This document shows positions 11,018 through 20,029 of a stretch of DNA of 64,000 nt, piece by piece. Both the position numbers and the translations under genes were made by a program. The stretch spans positions 1 to 64,000 of the forward strand of contig NZ_CP123907.1 in assembly GCF_033783015.1 (NCBI RefSeq), read 5' to 3'. The DNA comes from Corynebacterium sp. 21KM1197. GTDB taxonomy: Bacteria > Actinomycetota > Actinomycetes > Mycobacteriales > Mycobacteriaceae. The notes beneath the pieces are model-generated. The model searched no databases and was not told the origin of the DNA. It saw only the letters and a list, made by a program, of their open reading frames with translations. Numbering within the stretch: the stretch's first letter is position 1; every line of letters begins with the position of its first letter.

Positions 11018-12406
11018 TTACTTCACCGTGGCGGTGAAGCGCACGGACTCGGTGGAGCCATCGGCGTACTTCACGATCACCGGGATGAAGAGCTTGGAGC
11101 CCTTCACGGTACCGGCAGGAGCCGTCACAGTGGCGGTACCGTCCTCGGCCACGGCCACGGTCCAATCGGTGCCCTCGGTGGTGGGAGCGATGTACCGGGT
11201 GCCCTCGGGGACGGAGCCGCTCTGCTTTACCTCCACGGACTCACCGGCGGCAACCTCCACGTCCTCGTAGGCGGGGGCGTTCTCGGCGGCATCGGCCATC
11301 GGGTTCTCCGGGGCACCGATGGTGGCGTGGAACACCACGTAGTTCACGGAGCTATCGGAGTAGGTGACCTTGATGGGAACCCACACGCCGGTGCCGCGCT
11401 TGGCCTCGCCGGACTTCACGGTGAGGGCGCCGGTGGAGGAATCAATGGCAAAGTCCATGCCTGCGTAGGACTCGTGCACCAGCTCGAAGGTGGCACCGTC
11501 AAGGTTGCCGCCCTGGACGGTGAGATCCTTGGTCACCTCGCCGCCAAAGGGAACCTCAATGTCCTCGTAGCTCAGTTCCAGCTGCTTGCTGGGGGAATCC
11601 TCGGCGGCCACGGCCTTCACCGGCACCTTGTGCTCCTGGGTGGTGCCGTCGGGGAACACCACTACCAGGCCCATGTTCCAATTGCGGCCCACCTTGGCGT
11701 CCGCGGGCAGGGTGGCGGTCACGGCACCCTTATCGTCCACCTGGAAGGTCCAGTTGTCCTTGTTCTTCTCGTTCATCACGAACTTGGTGCCGGAGGGAAT
11801 GGTGCCCTCCACGGTGGGCGTGATGGTGGCGGACTCGCCGGGGGCGATCTCGGTGGCCTCGGTGGGGTAGGTGAGGGTCACGTCATCGCTCTGGGAGGTA
11901 TCGCCCTTGACCACGGTGGCCACGATGTTGATCTGGCTGTAGTTGGTGGTGGTGCTCACCAGGATCGGCAGGCTCAGGGTGGAGCCGGGGCGACGGCTCT
12001 CCTCCGCCTTGATGGTCAGCTTGCCGGTCTTTTCATCGACCTTGTACTCCCAGCCCTCGATCTTCTGATCCGGGGCGATGAAGCGGGCGTTGGGGGCAAC
12101 GGTGCCCTGGATCTCAAACTCCTGCTCGGTGTTCCAGGGAATCTCCACCTTGTTATCGGTGCCGTAGCTCAGGGTGTCATCGGCGGCGTAGGTGGTAACC
12201 TTCGGTGCGTCCTCGGTGGCTTCGACAGCCTCCACGGCCTCGGGGGTTACCTCGGCAACTTCCTGGGTAGCCTCCTCGGCGCCCTCGCCCTGGGTGACTT
12301 CCAGAACCTCAACGTCGGTTTGATCGTCGGCAAAGGCCAGGGGGGTGGCAAAGGCCGACCCTGCCAGCGCGAGGGAAATGGCGGCGGCGGAAACGCGCTT
12401 GCGCAT
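11018..12406 (-). CDS. secreted protein with four Rib/YPDG-like repeats
   Basis: The 462-residue protein has a Sec signal peptide (about 1-26, ending LAFA before DD) and an acidic Glu/Val/Thr-rich spacer to about 78. It then has four related beta-type domains of about 85-90 residues (roughly 79-168, 177-266, 276-363, 378-462). Each domain has a Pro/Tyr start, a central W or F beta segment and an end such as VVFPDGTTQEHKVPV or VKYADGSTESVRFTA, like Rib/alpha or YPDG repeats of Gram-positive surface proteins. There is no LPXTG motif or C-terminal membrane helix, so it is probably released or held noncovalently. AAAAGGAAG lies just before ATG 12406. Confidence 0.85.
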   Translation of the reverse strand: MRKRVSAAAISLALAGSAFATPLAFADDQTDVEVLEVTQGEGAEEATQEVAEVTPEAVEAVEATEDAPKVTTYAADDTLSYGTDNKVEIPWNTEQEFEIQGTVAPNARFIAPDQKIEGWEYKVDEKTGKLTIKAEESRRPGSTLSLPILVSTTTNYSQINIVATVVKGDTSQSDDVTLTYPTEATEIAPGESATITPTVEGTIPSGTKFVMNEKNKDNWTFQVDDKGAVTATLPADAKVGRNWNMGLVVVFPDGTTQEHKVPVKAVAAEDSPSKQLELSYEDIEVPFGGEVTKDLTVQGGNLDGATFELVHESYAGMDFAIDSSTGALTVKSGEAKRGTGVWVPIKVTYSDSSVNYVVFHATIGAPENPMADAAENAPAYEDVEVAAGESVEVKQSGSVPEGTRYIAPTTEGTDWTVAVAEDGTATVTAPAGTVKGSKLFIPVIVKYADGSTESVRFTATVK

Positions 12407-12481
12407 GTATTTCTTCCTTTTGGGTCGAATTAAAGAGTCAAATGTACTGTTAGAGAATAATAAACGTCAGACCTGCGCTTG

Positions 12482-12796
12482 TCACGCTGAGCGTGAGGGA
12501 TAATGAGCAGGTGACGGGGGTGTGGGCGGGGATACAGCGTTGAGATCTTGCAAAATATCCGCTACCACGTGGGAAAACACATCGTTGTGATGCGTGAGCG
12601 GGCGCAGCGCGCGGATATGGTCTTGGAGGGTTTTGATCATCTGCGTGAGGCGATGATGCAAAGGTACTCCGTGGAGGCGGGCGCTCGTGGTGGCCGCGCA
12701 GGCGGCAAGGGAGGGGTAACTGCGTATGCGGGAATCGGTGTGCGCGCACACCTCGTCCGCGATGAGCACCATCTGTTCAAAACTAAGACCCCTCAT
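12482..12796 (-). CDS. Doc-like toxin homologue with degenerate active site
   Basis: The 104-residue protein fits the compact actinobacterial Doc (death-on-curing) pattern: a helix with a DSRIRSYPSLAACAATTSA segment and then helices around MIKTLQDHIRALRP. In Doc proteins the next segment is the kinase-active motif H-A-x-x-D-G-N-K-R. Here residues 65-74 read RPLTHHNDVF, so the His, Asp-Gly and Lys-Arg are missing and only Asn is kept. Its ATG overlaps the stop of the ribbon-helix-helix gene (ATGA), as in TA operons. It is probably an inactive or repurposed toxin; the family assignment is by eye. Confidence 0.6.
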   Translation of the reverse strand: MRGLSFEQMVLIADEVCAHTDSRIRSYPSLAACAATTSARLHGVPLHHRLTQMIKTLQDHIRALRPLTHHNDVFSHVVADILQDLNAVSPPTPPSPAHYPSRSA

Positions 12797-12990
12797 GGGT
12801 GCAGGCGCCGTTCCGCGTCGAGGTATTCCCGGAGGGATTGGCGGGCGAGGTGGGCCACGTGGGCGTTGTCAAGCATCCTAGTGGCGGCGGCGAGGATGGC
12901 GCGGGTGGCGGCCTCCTGTTTGCTGCAATTCTGGGTGCGGGCGAGGAGGCTGAGGGCGCGGTCCTGCTCGTCGGTGAGTCTTAATGTCAT
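12793..12990 (-). CDS. ribbon-helix-helix (CopG/Arc-type) antitoxin-like protein
   Basis: A 65-residue protein starting MTLRLTDEQDRALSLLARTQ, followed by SKQEAATRAILAA. This is the beta-strand plus two-helix pattern of RHH DNA-binding domains. Such proteins bind operators as dimers and often neutralise the toxin encoded next to them. ATG 12990 is preferred to the GTG two codons earlier because it begins at the conserved strand. It is the first gene of a two-gene operon and overlaps the Doc-like gene by 4 bp. Confidence 0.8.
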   Translation of the reverse strand: MTLRLTDEQDRALSLLARTQNCSKQEAATRAILAAATRMLDNAHVAHLARQSLREYLDAERRLHP

Positions 12991-13096
12991 GGCCACGGTA
13001 TCAAGATGATACCGCTAGCGGGGGAGGAATGAGCGTAAAAGGCACTGAGGGCACTAAACTAGGCCGGAGAAGAATCATCATTAAGAAAAGGTGAGT

Positions 13097-15694
13097 ATGA
13101 GCGACGATCTGTTTGATCGCGTCCATCCCATCGACATCAATGAGGAAATGCAGTCGAGCTATATCGACTACGCGATGTCGGTGATCGTGGGACGCGCCCT
13201 GCCCGAGGTGCGCGACGGCCTCAAGCCCGTGCACCGCCGTATCCTTTACGCGATGTTTGACTCCGGGTACCGCCCGGAACGCGGCTACGTGAAGTCCGCG
13301 CGCCCTGTCTCGGACACGATGGGTCAGTTCCACCCGCACGGCGATAGCGCCATCTATGACACCCTGGTGCGCCTGGCGCAGAGCTGGAACATGCGCTACC
13401 CGCTGGTGGATGGCCAGGGTAACTTCGGTTCCCGCGGTAACGACGGCCCCGCCGCCATGCGTTATACGGAGTGCAAGCTCACCCCGCTGGCGATGGAGAT
13501 GGTGCGTGACATTCGCGAGAATGCCGTGGACTTCTCCCCGAACTACGACGGCAAAACGATGGAACCGGACGTGCTGCCGTCGCGTGTGCCCAACCTGCTG
13601 ATGAACGGCTCCGGCGGTATCGCCGTGGGCATGGCCACTAACATTCCCCCGCACAACCTCAACGAACTAGCCCAGGCGATCTACTGGCTGCTGGAAAACC
13701 CGGAGGCGGGGGAGAAGGAGGCCCTGGAGGCGTGCATGAAGTACGTCAAGGGGCCGGACTTCCCCACCGCGGGGCTCATCGTGGGCGATCAGGGGATCAA
13801 GGACGCCTACACCACGGGGCGCGGCTCCATCCGTATGCGCGGCGTGACCAGCATTGAGGAGCAGGGTAGCCGCCAGACTATCGTGATCACGGAGCTGCCG
13901 TACCAGGTCAATCCCGATAACCTGGTGTCCAACATCGCGGAGCAGGTGGCCAACGGCAAACTCGCCGGAATCTCCAAGATCGACGATGAAACCTCCGACC
14001 GCGTGGGCCTGCGCATCGTGATCACCCTCAAGCGCGACGCCGTGCCGCGCGTGGTGCTCAATAACCTCTACAAGCACTCCCAGTTGCAGACCAACTTCGG
14101 CGCCAACATGCTCTCCATCGTGGACGGCGTGCCGCGCACCCTGCGCCTGGATCAGATGCTGCGCAACTACGTGGCGCACCAGATCGATGTCATCGTGCGC
14201 CGCACCCAGTTCCGCCTGGAAAAGGCCGAGGAGCGCGCCCACATCCTGCGCGGCCTGGTCAAGGCCCTCGACGCCCTCGACGAGGTCATCGCGCTGATTC
14301 GCCGCTCCGCCACCGTGGACATCGCGCGCACCGGCCTGATGGACCTCCTGGACGTGGATGAGGTGCAGGCCGATCACATTCTGGCTATGCAATTGCGCCG
14401 CCTAGCGGCCCTGGAGCGCCAGAAGATCATTGATGAATTGAACGAGGTCGAGGCGGAGATCGCGGATCTCAAGGATATTCTGGCCTCCCCCGCGCGCCAG
14501 CGCAGCATCGTGCACGACGAGCTGGCGGAGATCGTCGATAAGCATGGCGACGAGCGCCGCACGCAGATCGTGGCCGCCTCCGGCGATGTGTCCGAGGAGG
14601 ACCTCATCGCCAGGGAAAACGTGGTGGTGACCATCACCTCCACCGGCTACGCCAAGCGCACCAAGGTGGACGCTTATAAGTCCCAAAAGCGCGGCGGCAA
14701 GGGAGTGCGCGGCGCGGAGCTGAAGTCCGACGACGTGGTGCGCCACTTCTTTGTGTGCTCCACGCACGACTGGATACTCTTCTTCACCAACTTCGGCCGC
14801 GTGTACCGCCTCAAGGCCTACGAGCTGCCCGAGGCCTCCCGCACCGCGCGCGGGCAGCATGTGGCGAACCTGCTGGAACTCCAGCCGGAGGAGCGCATCG
14901 CCCAGGTGATCCAGATTCAGTCCTACGAGGACGCGCCCTTCCTGGTGCTTGCCACCGCGCAGGGCCGCGTGAAGAAGTCCCGCCTGGAGGACTATGAGAC
15001 AAACCGCTCCGGCGGGCTCATCGCGATCAACCTCGGGGAGGGCGACCGCCTCATCGGCGCGGCCCTCTGCGGGGAGGAAAGCGACCTGCTGCTCGTCTCC
15101 GAGGAGGGTCAGGCGATCCGCTTTACCGCCGACGACGAGCAACTGCGACCGATGGGCCGCGCCACCGCCGGTGTGAAGGGAATGCGCTTCCGAGGCGAGG
15201 ACCAACTGCTGGCGATGTGCGTGGTGCACGACGGCAACTACCTGCTGGTGGCCACCTCCGGTGGCTACGGCAAGCGCACCGCCATCGAGGAATACAACTC
15301 TCAGGGTCGCGGCGGCCTGGGCGTGGTGACCTTCAAGTACACCCCCAAGCGCGGCAAACTCATCGGAGCCATCACCGTGGACGATGACGACGAGATCTTT
15401 GCCATCACCTCCGCGGGCGGCGTGATCCGCACCGAGGTGGCGCAGATCCGTCCCTCCTCCCGAGCCACCATGGGCGTGCGCCTGGTGAATCTGGAAAAGG
15501 ACGTGGAACTGCTGGCCATTGACCGCAACGTGGAAGGCGAGGGCGAGGAAGAGGCCACCGCCGTGGCCACCGGCAAGGTGGGCGGCCCCGTGCAGCAGCA
15601 GGCCGCCGCCGAATCCTCTAGCGCGCCGAGCGGGGTAGAATCTGATTCCAACTCCGGCGCTCCTACCTCCGATAGCTCCGACGGCGAAGAGTAG
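13097..15694 (+). CDS. gyrA: DNA gyrase subunit A
   Basis: GyrA carries the cleavage-religation tyrosine and wraps DNA. The catalytic segment AAMRYTE and the quinolone region [13 protein letters not shown] are present. The Ser and Asp of that region equal the wild-type residues of E. coli (Ser83, Asp87), so no classic fluoroquinolone resistance change is seen. The GyrA box appears as [10 protein letters not shown] in the C-terminal domain. The protein ends in a Ser/Glu/Asp-rich tail of about 45 residues. ATG 13097 is chosen over GTG 13091 because AAAAGG (13086-13091) then has a normal spacing. Confidence 0.97.
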   Translation: MSDDLFDRVHPIDINEEMQSSYIDYAMSVIVGRALPEVRDGLKPVHRRILYAMFDSGYRPERGYVKSARPVSDTMGQFHPHGDSAIYDTLVRLAQSWNMRYPLVDGQGNFGSRGNDGPAAMRYTECKLTPLAMEMVRDIRENAVDFSPNYDGKTMEPDVLPSRVPNLLMNGSGGIAVGMATNIPPHNLNELAQAIYWLLENPEAGEKEALEACMKYVKGPDFPTAGLIVGDQGIKDAYTTGRGSIRMRGVTSIEEQGSRQTIVITELPYQVNPDNLVSNIAEQVANGKLAGISKIDDETSDRVGLRIVITLKRDAVPRVVLNNLYKHSQLQTNFGANMLSIVDGVPRTLRLDQMLRNYVAHQIDVIVRRTQFRLEKAEERAHILRGLVKALDALDEVIALIRRSATVDIARTGLMDLLDVDEVQADHILAMQLRRLAALERQKIIDELNEVEAEIADLKDILASPARQRSIVHDELAEIVDKHGDERRTQIVAASGDVSEEDLIARENVVVTITSTGYAKRTKVDAYKSQKRGGKGVRGAELKSDDVVRHFFVCSTHDWILFFTNFGRVYRLKAYELPEASRTARGQHVANLLELQPEERIAQVIQIQSYEDAPFLVLATAQGRVKKSRLEDYETNRSGGLIAINLGEGDRLIGAALCGEESDLLLVSEEGQAIRFTADDEQLRPMGRATAGVKGMRFRGEDQLLAMCVVHDGNYLLVATSGGYGKRTAIEEYNSQGRGGLGVVTFKYTPKRGKLIGAITVDDDDEIFAITSAGGVIRTEVAQIRPSSRATMGVRLVNLEKDVELLAIDRNVEGEGEEEATAVATGKVGGPVQQQAAAESSSAPSGVESDSNSGAPTSDSSDGEE

Positions 15695-15706
15695 AGGAAC
15701 AATCAG

Positions 15707-16048
15707 ATGGCATACAGAGAAGTAGTGGTATCGCGCATACCCCCCATGGCGGCCTTTCGCGTGGCCCTGGCGCTCTCCCTCGTGGGGCTCGTGGCGTGGA
15801 TCCTGTGCGTGGTGCTCCTTTACATCGGGCTCAACGCCGCCGGGGTATGGGACAGCCTCAACTCTGTGATCGGCGGAATCGGTGGCGATGGGATCATCAG
15901 CTTTGGGGTGGTGATCAGCGTGGCCGCGCTGGTGGGCGCCCTGGGTGCCATCCTCACCACGCTCCTCGCGCCGCTGTGCGCGGTGATCTATAACTCCGTG
16001 GTGGACCTCTTTGGTGGGCTCGCCGTGGAGGTGGAGGATATTCGCTAG
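15707..16048 (+). CDS. DUF3566 membrane protein
   Basis: A 113-residue protein with two hydrophobic segments (about 18-42 and 62-92) and the family pattern of a short charged N-terminus. DUF3566 proteins follow gyrA in most actinobacteria and have no settled function. It begins 12 bp after the gyrA stop and is probably in the same transcript, which ends at the terminator just downstream. Confidence 0.9.
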   Translation: MAYREVVVSRIPPMAAFRVALALSLVGLVAWILCVVLLYIGLNAAGVWDSLNSVIGGIGGDGIISFGVVISVAALVGALGAILTTLLAPLCAVIYNSVVDLFGGLAVEVEDIR

Positions 16049-16054
16049 GGGTTT

Positions 16055-16094
16055 GGCGGCTTTCGTGTGGTCTTGATGGAAGCCGCCCTTTTTT
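16055..16094 (+). terminator. rho-independent terminator of the gyrA operon
   Basis: Stem GGCGGCTT / AAGCCGCC (16055-16062 and 16080-16087) followed by TTTTTT at 16089-16094, directly after the DUF3566 gene. Confidence 0.92.
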
Positions 16095-16290
16095 GTGGAG
16101 CCGGTTTCGCACTGGTTTCGCACCGTTTTCGCACGAGGCGGACACGGGTGACTGAGGTTGTTGCCTGGTGCCGCTGCGGGCGGAGCCGGGCAGGCGCCGG
16201 GCACCGCTCGTGCTGCGGGCACAAAACCCTGGGTGACCTGGTGATTTGTGCCCCCGGAGGGCGGGTATGTAAAGTACATACTCGTTCCAA
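16095..16290 (+). promoter_or_regulatory. leader and candidate promoter of the tRNA genes
   Basis: A candidate -35 TTGTGC at 16246-16251 and -10 TAAAGT at 16270-16275 are spaced by 18 bp, about 16 bp before tRNA-Ile. No gene is seen in this gap. Confidence 0.45.
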
Positions 16291-16367
16291 GGGCCTATAG
16301 CTCAGTCGGTTAGAGCGCATCGCTGATAACGATGAGGTCGCAAGTTCGATTCTTGCTAGGCCCACCA
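16291..16367 (+). tRNA. ileT: tRNA-Ile (GAT)
   Basis: Acceptor stem GGGCCTA pairs with TAGGCCC, discriminator A at 16364 and encoded CCA at 16365-16367. The anticodon loop CTGATAA gives GAT at 16325-16327. The T-arm has GTTCGATTC. Position after gyrA and before tRNA-Ala is conserved in actinobacteria. Confidence 0.97.
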
Positions 16368-16376
16368 AGGGACAAT

Positions 16377-16449
16377 GGGGCATTAGCTCAATTGGTAGAG
16401 CATCTGCTTTGCAAGCAGAAGGTCAGGAGTTCGATTCTCCTATGCTCCA
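16377..16449 (+). tRNA. alaT: tRNA-Ala (TGC)
   Basis: Acceptor stem GGGGCAT pairs with ATGCTCC (one G-T pair). Anticodon loop TTTGCAA gives TGC at 16410-16412. The full CCA end is not encoded: CA follows the discriminator A. It starts 9 bp after the tRNA-Ile CCA, so the two are probably co-transcribed. Confidence 0.97.
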
Positions 16450-16459
16450 CAGTCATGTA

Positions 16460-16491
16460 GGGCCTTGCGGAAAAATCCGTGAGGCCCTTTT
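16460..16491 (+). terminator. terminator of the tRNA operon
   Basis: Stem GGGCCT / AGGCCC (16460-16465 and 16482-16487) with an inner CGGA / TCCG pairing, followed by TTTT. Confidence 0.88.
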
Positions 16492-16516
16492 GTGTTGATC
16501 TGCGGAGCTGATGGGT

Positions 16517-17230
16517 ATGGCGCGTACTTTCCGGGATTTCTCTTACCAGGGGGATCTCCCCAAACTGCCCCACGTGGGTTTTGGGTCGGCTTATCACGCG
16601 CTATTGAAGAATCATCCCTTTGCTACCTGGTCCACGGCCCGCCTTGAGGGATTGAACTTCACTTTTCCCGAGGTGCAGACCATCGTGTCCGGTATGACCG
16701 TGGGTGGCCACCCCCTCCATGACCTTGATGAGGTACGTGCCATCGCGGCGGGGTGGGGTCTGGTGGTAGGGGCGGCTAAAGAACAAAAATCGGTGACTCG
16801 GGAACTGGTGGAGGAAATTAACGGTACGGTTTCGCGCACCGTGTCCCTTGACCCCGGTACCTTTCGTTCACGTTCCCACATCGGGGGAGCGGATGGAACG
16901 GTGCGCACCCCCGAGGGGGATTATCGGGCCCCGGGCCGCGAGGAACTGGAGGATCTCTGGGAGTGGTGGGAAGCCCATGCACCGGGGGAAGTGGTAGAGC
17001 GGGCGCTGATCCGGGTGCCTTTCATGGCGCGCTCACAGTTTTTCTGGGACGGGAATAAGCGCACGTCGGTGATGGCGGCCAGCCTGGAATTGGTCACTCA
17101 TGGTTTTATGCCCCTGACGGTATCGGGCAACCGGCAGTTGGAATGGCACCAGGCCCTCACGGAACTGTTTATCCGGGACGACGCCACCGACCTCATCAGT
17201 GTGCTGGGCGACTCCGCGCAGCCTCTGTGA
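16517..17230 (+). CDS. Fic/FIDO-domain protein with Gln in place of the catalytic His
   Basis: The 237-residue protein ends its core helix with QFFWDGNKRT (174-183), the Fic loop HxFxDGNxR with His replaced by Gln. The N-terminal part holds TARLEG (40-45), which matches the class II inhibitory-helix motif [S/T]xxxE[G/N]. Fic enzymes transfer AMP or other groups to hydroxyl side chains and need the His as base, so activity is uncertain. Gln variants with a GNKRT ending are, as far as I recall, a recurrent subgroup. ATG 16517 is chosen over ATG 16511 for better spacing from GGAG at 16504. It follows the tRNA terminator and has its own start. Confidence 0.82.
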   Translation: MARTFRDFSYQGDLPKLPHVGFGSAYHALLKNHPFATWSTARLEGLNFTFPEVQTIVSGMTVGGHPLHDLDEVRAIAAGWGLVVGAAKEQKSVTRELVEEINGTVSRTVSLDPGTFRSRSHIGGADGTVRTPEGDYRAPGREELEDLWEWWEAHAPGEVVERALIRVPFMARSQFFWDGNKRTSVMAASLELVTHGFMPLTVSGNRQLEWHQALTELFIRDDATDLISVLGDSAQPL

Positions 17231-17282
17231 GGTACGGCTGATATGCTGCGGTACAGGTATATCCGCCGATCAGGAGGGGTCT

Positions 17283-17651
17283 ATGACCACCATCAGTATC
17301 GTTCTCACCTACGTTCTTGCGGCCGTGCTGGCCGGGGACGCGCTGCTTTCCATTAAGCCGCCGGCTTTCATCTCCCGGTGTCTTTCCGGGGTGAACTTCC
17401 CCAGGGATTGGTGGTGGGCGCTCATCGGAATCAAGACGCTCGCCGCCTTGGCCCTGGTGGTCGGTGCGTTGCGTCAGGATCCCAGTATCGCGGCCACGGC
17501 CTCCCTCGGAGTGGTGGGGTACTTCCTCTTTGCCATCGTGGCGCATATCCGGGCGAAGTTTCTGGGCAGCGAGTTCTGGCTTAACTGTTTGGGCATGACG
17601 GCCCTGAGCGCCGTGGTGGCGGCCGTGAACGTGAGCCAGGTTCTTTCCTAA
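17283..17651 (+). CDS. DoxX-like four-helix membrane protein
   Basis: The 122-residue protein has four hydrophobic helices and the DoxX-like pattern with FPRDWWWALIGIKTLAAL in helix 2. The family is uncharacterised; members are small inner membrane proteins, some linked to redox complexes. AGGAGGGG about 4-11 nt before ATG 17283 is a strong ribosome binding site. It starts 52 bp after the Fic stop and may be co-transcribed. Confidence 0.78.
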   Translation: MTTISIVLTYVLAAVLAGDALLSIKPPAFISRCLSGVNFPRDWWWALIGIKTLAALALVVGALRQDPSIAATASLGVVGYFLFAIVAHIRAKFLGSEFWLNCLGMTALSAVVAAVNVSQVLS

Positions 17652-17713
17652 GGGAAAAATCGCTGCGATCCGCAGTGGATGGCTAGATATTTTCTAAGAA
17701 AAATAGAGAATTT

Positions 17714-17758
17714 CCGCAGGTGAGAGCGAATATTGCCTGCGGGGCAGGATATTTTTTT
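17714..17758 (+). terminator. probable terminator after the DoxX-like gene
   Basis: Stem CCGCAGG / CCTGCGG (17714-17720 and 17736-17742) with a 15-nt loop, followed after 9 nt by seven T (17752-17758). The surrounding 150 bp is unusually AT-rich for this window. Confidence 0.6.
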
Positions 17759-17803
17759 CTCAAAAAACTCCCGGGGGAGCGCTGAGGAAGTTATGGTGAA
17801 TAC

Positions 17804-18589
17804 ATGACTTCCTCAGTTTTTATTTCCGGGGCCGCCCGTGGCATTGGCCGCGCCACGGCCCTGATCCTCGCCCGCCGAGGTTGGATCGTGGGTGTATATG
17901 ACATTCTGGATGATTTTGGCTGGGCCCAGGGCGAGGGGAATATCCACACCGGGTACCTGGACGTGACTAATCCCGAGTCCTGGGAGGAGGCGCTGGCGGA
18001 CTTCACCGCGCACACCGGGGGGAGGTTGGACGCGATGGTCAATAACGCGGGGATTCTCTATGCCGGTTCATTTACGGGAGCTGGTTCCTACGCTCAGGAT
18101 TCCACCACCGTGGACGTGAATGTGAAGGGCGTGATGTATGGGGCGCGGGCGGCGTATCCGTATCTGCGGCAGGTGAGGGGTTCTCGGCTGGTTAATTTGG
18201 CCTCCGCCTCGGCTATTTATGGGATCCCGGACCTCGCGGTGTATTCCGCCAGCAAGTTTGCGGTGCGGGGTATCACGGAGGCCCTGGAGCAGGAGTGGGA
18301 GGAAGAGGGGATCATTGTCTCCGACGTGTGGCCGCTCTTTGCCCGCACGGCGCTGCTGCACGGGGTATCCACCACCAGCACCTCGCGGCTGGGGGTGCGG
18401 CTGGAGGCGGAGGATGTGGCCTTGGCCGTGGCTAACCGGGTGGAGGAAAAGCGTTCCCGCCCGGTGAAGGTGCACCAGCCGGTGGGGTTGCAGACGAAGA
18501 TCCTTTACGCGCTCTCCAATTTCAGCCCCAACTGGCTGGTGCGGTACGTGAACGCCAAACTCACCACGGACAGGAAGATCAAGGTTTAG
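17804..18589 (+). CDS. short-chain dehydrogenase/reductase, copy 1
   Basis: A classical SDR of 261 residues: cofactor motif SGAARGIG, structural VNNAGIL, and catalytic Ser (SASAIYG) and Tyr-x-x-x-Lys (YSASK). Substrate is unknown; the acidic residue at the end of the second strand (VYDILDD) suggests NAD(H) over NADP(H). It is a close paralogue of the SDR at 20030, sharing the start SVFISGAARGIGR and the end YVNAKLTTDR. TATGGT lies 6 nt before ATG 17804 and there is no ribosome binding site, suggesting a leaderless mRNA. Confidence 0.9.
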   Translation: MTSSVFISGAARGIGRATALILARRGWIVGVYDILDDFGWAQGEGNIHTGYLDVTNPESWEEALADFTAHTGGRLDAMVNNAGILYAGSFTGAGSYAQDSTTVDVNVKGVMYGARAAYPYLRQVRGSRLVNLASASAIYGIPDLAVYSASKFAVRGITEALEQEWEEEGIIVSDVWPLFARTALLHGVSTTSTSRLGVRLEAEDVALAVANRVEEKRSRPVKVHQPVGLQTKILYALSNFSPNWLVRYVNAKLTTDRKIKV

Positions 18590-19869
18590 CGTCGGGGAGC
18601 GCCGCTGGGCGGGGTGCCGCCCTCGCTCGGGGCACCGGGTCCACCGGCACCGGGTCCACCGGCGCCGGGCCCGCTGCCCTCCTGCTGCTCCACGGAGTTG
18701 GCGTAATCGTTGCTGGGGTCGCGGTAAATGGTGTGCACGTGCCCCCAGCCGGCGGTGATCACGCCCTCCACATCCGCCCCGGCGGAGCCGTTCTGGTTGG
18801 CAAACTCGATGTACACCTTGGGGCCGCTGATCTGGAAGTAGATTCCCTCGCCGGTGCTGGTGTCATAGGTGGTGGCGCCGGACCAGTTCACGTAGGTGTC
18901 GTCGAGGGTGGCGCGGATGGCGTCGAGTTGCGTGGCGGTGGTTTCCTCGTCGGCCATGCCTGCCCAGTTCGCCACGACGTCGATAAGCAAATCCTTTTGC
19001 TCATCGGTGAGGTCGGAGCCCTTGAGCCCGGTGCCGGTGGGGTAATCGCAGGTGCTGCCGGGGGCGCAGACCATCGTGGCCACCTGTTCGCCCTGGTAAA
19101 GCTGGTTTTTCTGCTCCTCGCTGAGGCTATCGTAGAAGGCAAAGGCGCTGGTGTACGTCTTGTCCATCGTGGTGATGGTCTGGCCTTGTTCATTGATCCA
19201 CTCGGTGGGTTGGGTGCCCAGGTGGGTGGGGGCGAAGGTGAGGGAATCGGTGTCCATGGTGGCGTTGAGGCCCAGGTGGTGCCCGCCGAATTGCAGCGTC
19301 CACGCCTCGGTATCGCTGGGGTTGCCGTAGAACGCGATGTAATACTGCCCCAGGGAGTCCTCGGTGGTGTTGCTGTTGTTCAGCAGGTACTCATCGCCCG
19401 CCATGATGTTGGTGACGGTGGCGTAGGCATCGTCGTTGAGCAGCGCCTTGAGCACGTTCATGGCGGCGGCGCGCTGCTCCTCGCTGAGGTCCTTGAGGTT
19501 GATTCCGGCGCGCTCTACGAAGGTGACGGGGAAATTGGACCAGGTGATGGACTTATCCTCGTCCGCATAATCCTTGACCACGGTGGCTTTTTGTTCCTCG
19601 GAGAGGGTGTTCAGGAAGTCCTGGGCGGCGGTGGCGGTGGCCTGCACCGTGGCCTGGGTGCTGGTGTTGCTGCTTGCCGACGCCGCACCGGTGGCGGCGA
19701 TATTTGACGTGCTTGCCGTGGTGGACGTGCTCGTGGCGGCGAAATCAGTGGAGGTGTTTGTGGTGTTCGCAGTGTCCGCAGTATCCGCGGAGGAACAGGC
19801 GCCGAGCGTGAGGCCCACGATGAGGGCGGAGGCGGCGAGGGGCAGGAGGCGACGGTTCTTTGATGTCAT
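18586..19869 (-). CDS. DUF3500 lipoprotein
   Basis: The 427-residue protein has a lipoprotein signal with lipobox LTLGAC, then about 60 residues rich in Thr, Ser and Ala. A DUF3500 domain follows, with the characteristic FGGHHLGLN and, near the end, GWGHVHTIYRDPSNDY, a His-rich pattern suggesting metal binding. The tail is Gly/Pro-rich (repeats of GPGAG). DUF3500 function is not established. Predicted to be anchored on the outer face of the cytoplasmic membrane. The stop overlaps the convergent SDR copy 1, and the gene is flanked on both sides by paralogous SDR genes. ATG 19869 is chosen over upstream GTG codons. Confidence 0.85.
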   Translation of the reverse strand: MTSKNRRLLPLAASALIVGLTLGACSSADTADTANTTNTSTDFAATSTSTTASTSNIAATGAASASSNTSTQATVQATATAAQDFLNTLSEEQKATVVKDYADEDKSITWSNFPVTFVERAGINLKDLSEEQRAAAMNVLKALLNDDAYATVTNIMAGDEYLLNNSNTTEDSLGQYYIAFYGNPSDTEAWTLQFGGHHLGLNATMDTDSLTFAPTHLGTQPTEWINEQGQTITTMDKTYTSAFAFYDSLSEEQKNQLYQGEQVATMVCAPGSTCDYPTGTGLKGSDLTDEQKDLLIDVVANWAGMADEETTATQLDAIRATLDDTYVNWSGATTYDTSTGEGIYFQISGPKVYIEFANQNGSAGADVEGVITAGWGHVHTIYRDPSNDYANSVEQQEGSGPGAGGPGAGGPGAPSEGGTPPSGAPRR

Positions 19870-20029
19870 GTCCACCACTATGCGGCATGATCCTAGGTAG
19901 ATACAGGGTAATTCCTGTGAGTTAGCGGAATGGTTACGGTGCGTTTACTTGATGGAAATTACCCCCTGATGGGGGAACTTTTCCACAAGGTCTCCCGCCG
20001 ATACGTGGGGTATGCCTAATCTGGGAGGC

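Noticed and set aside
13326..13366. Quinolone-resistance change in gyrA
   Set aside because: The region reads [10 protein letters not shown], which keeps the wild-type Ser and Asp.
14402..16279. 625-codon minus-strand frame opposite gyrA
   Set aside because: Antisense shadow; low-complexity His/Gly-rich translation with no family pattern.
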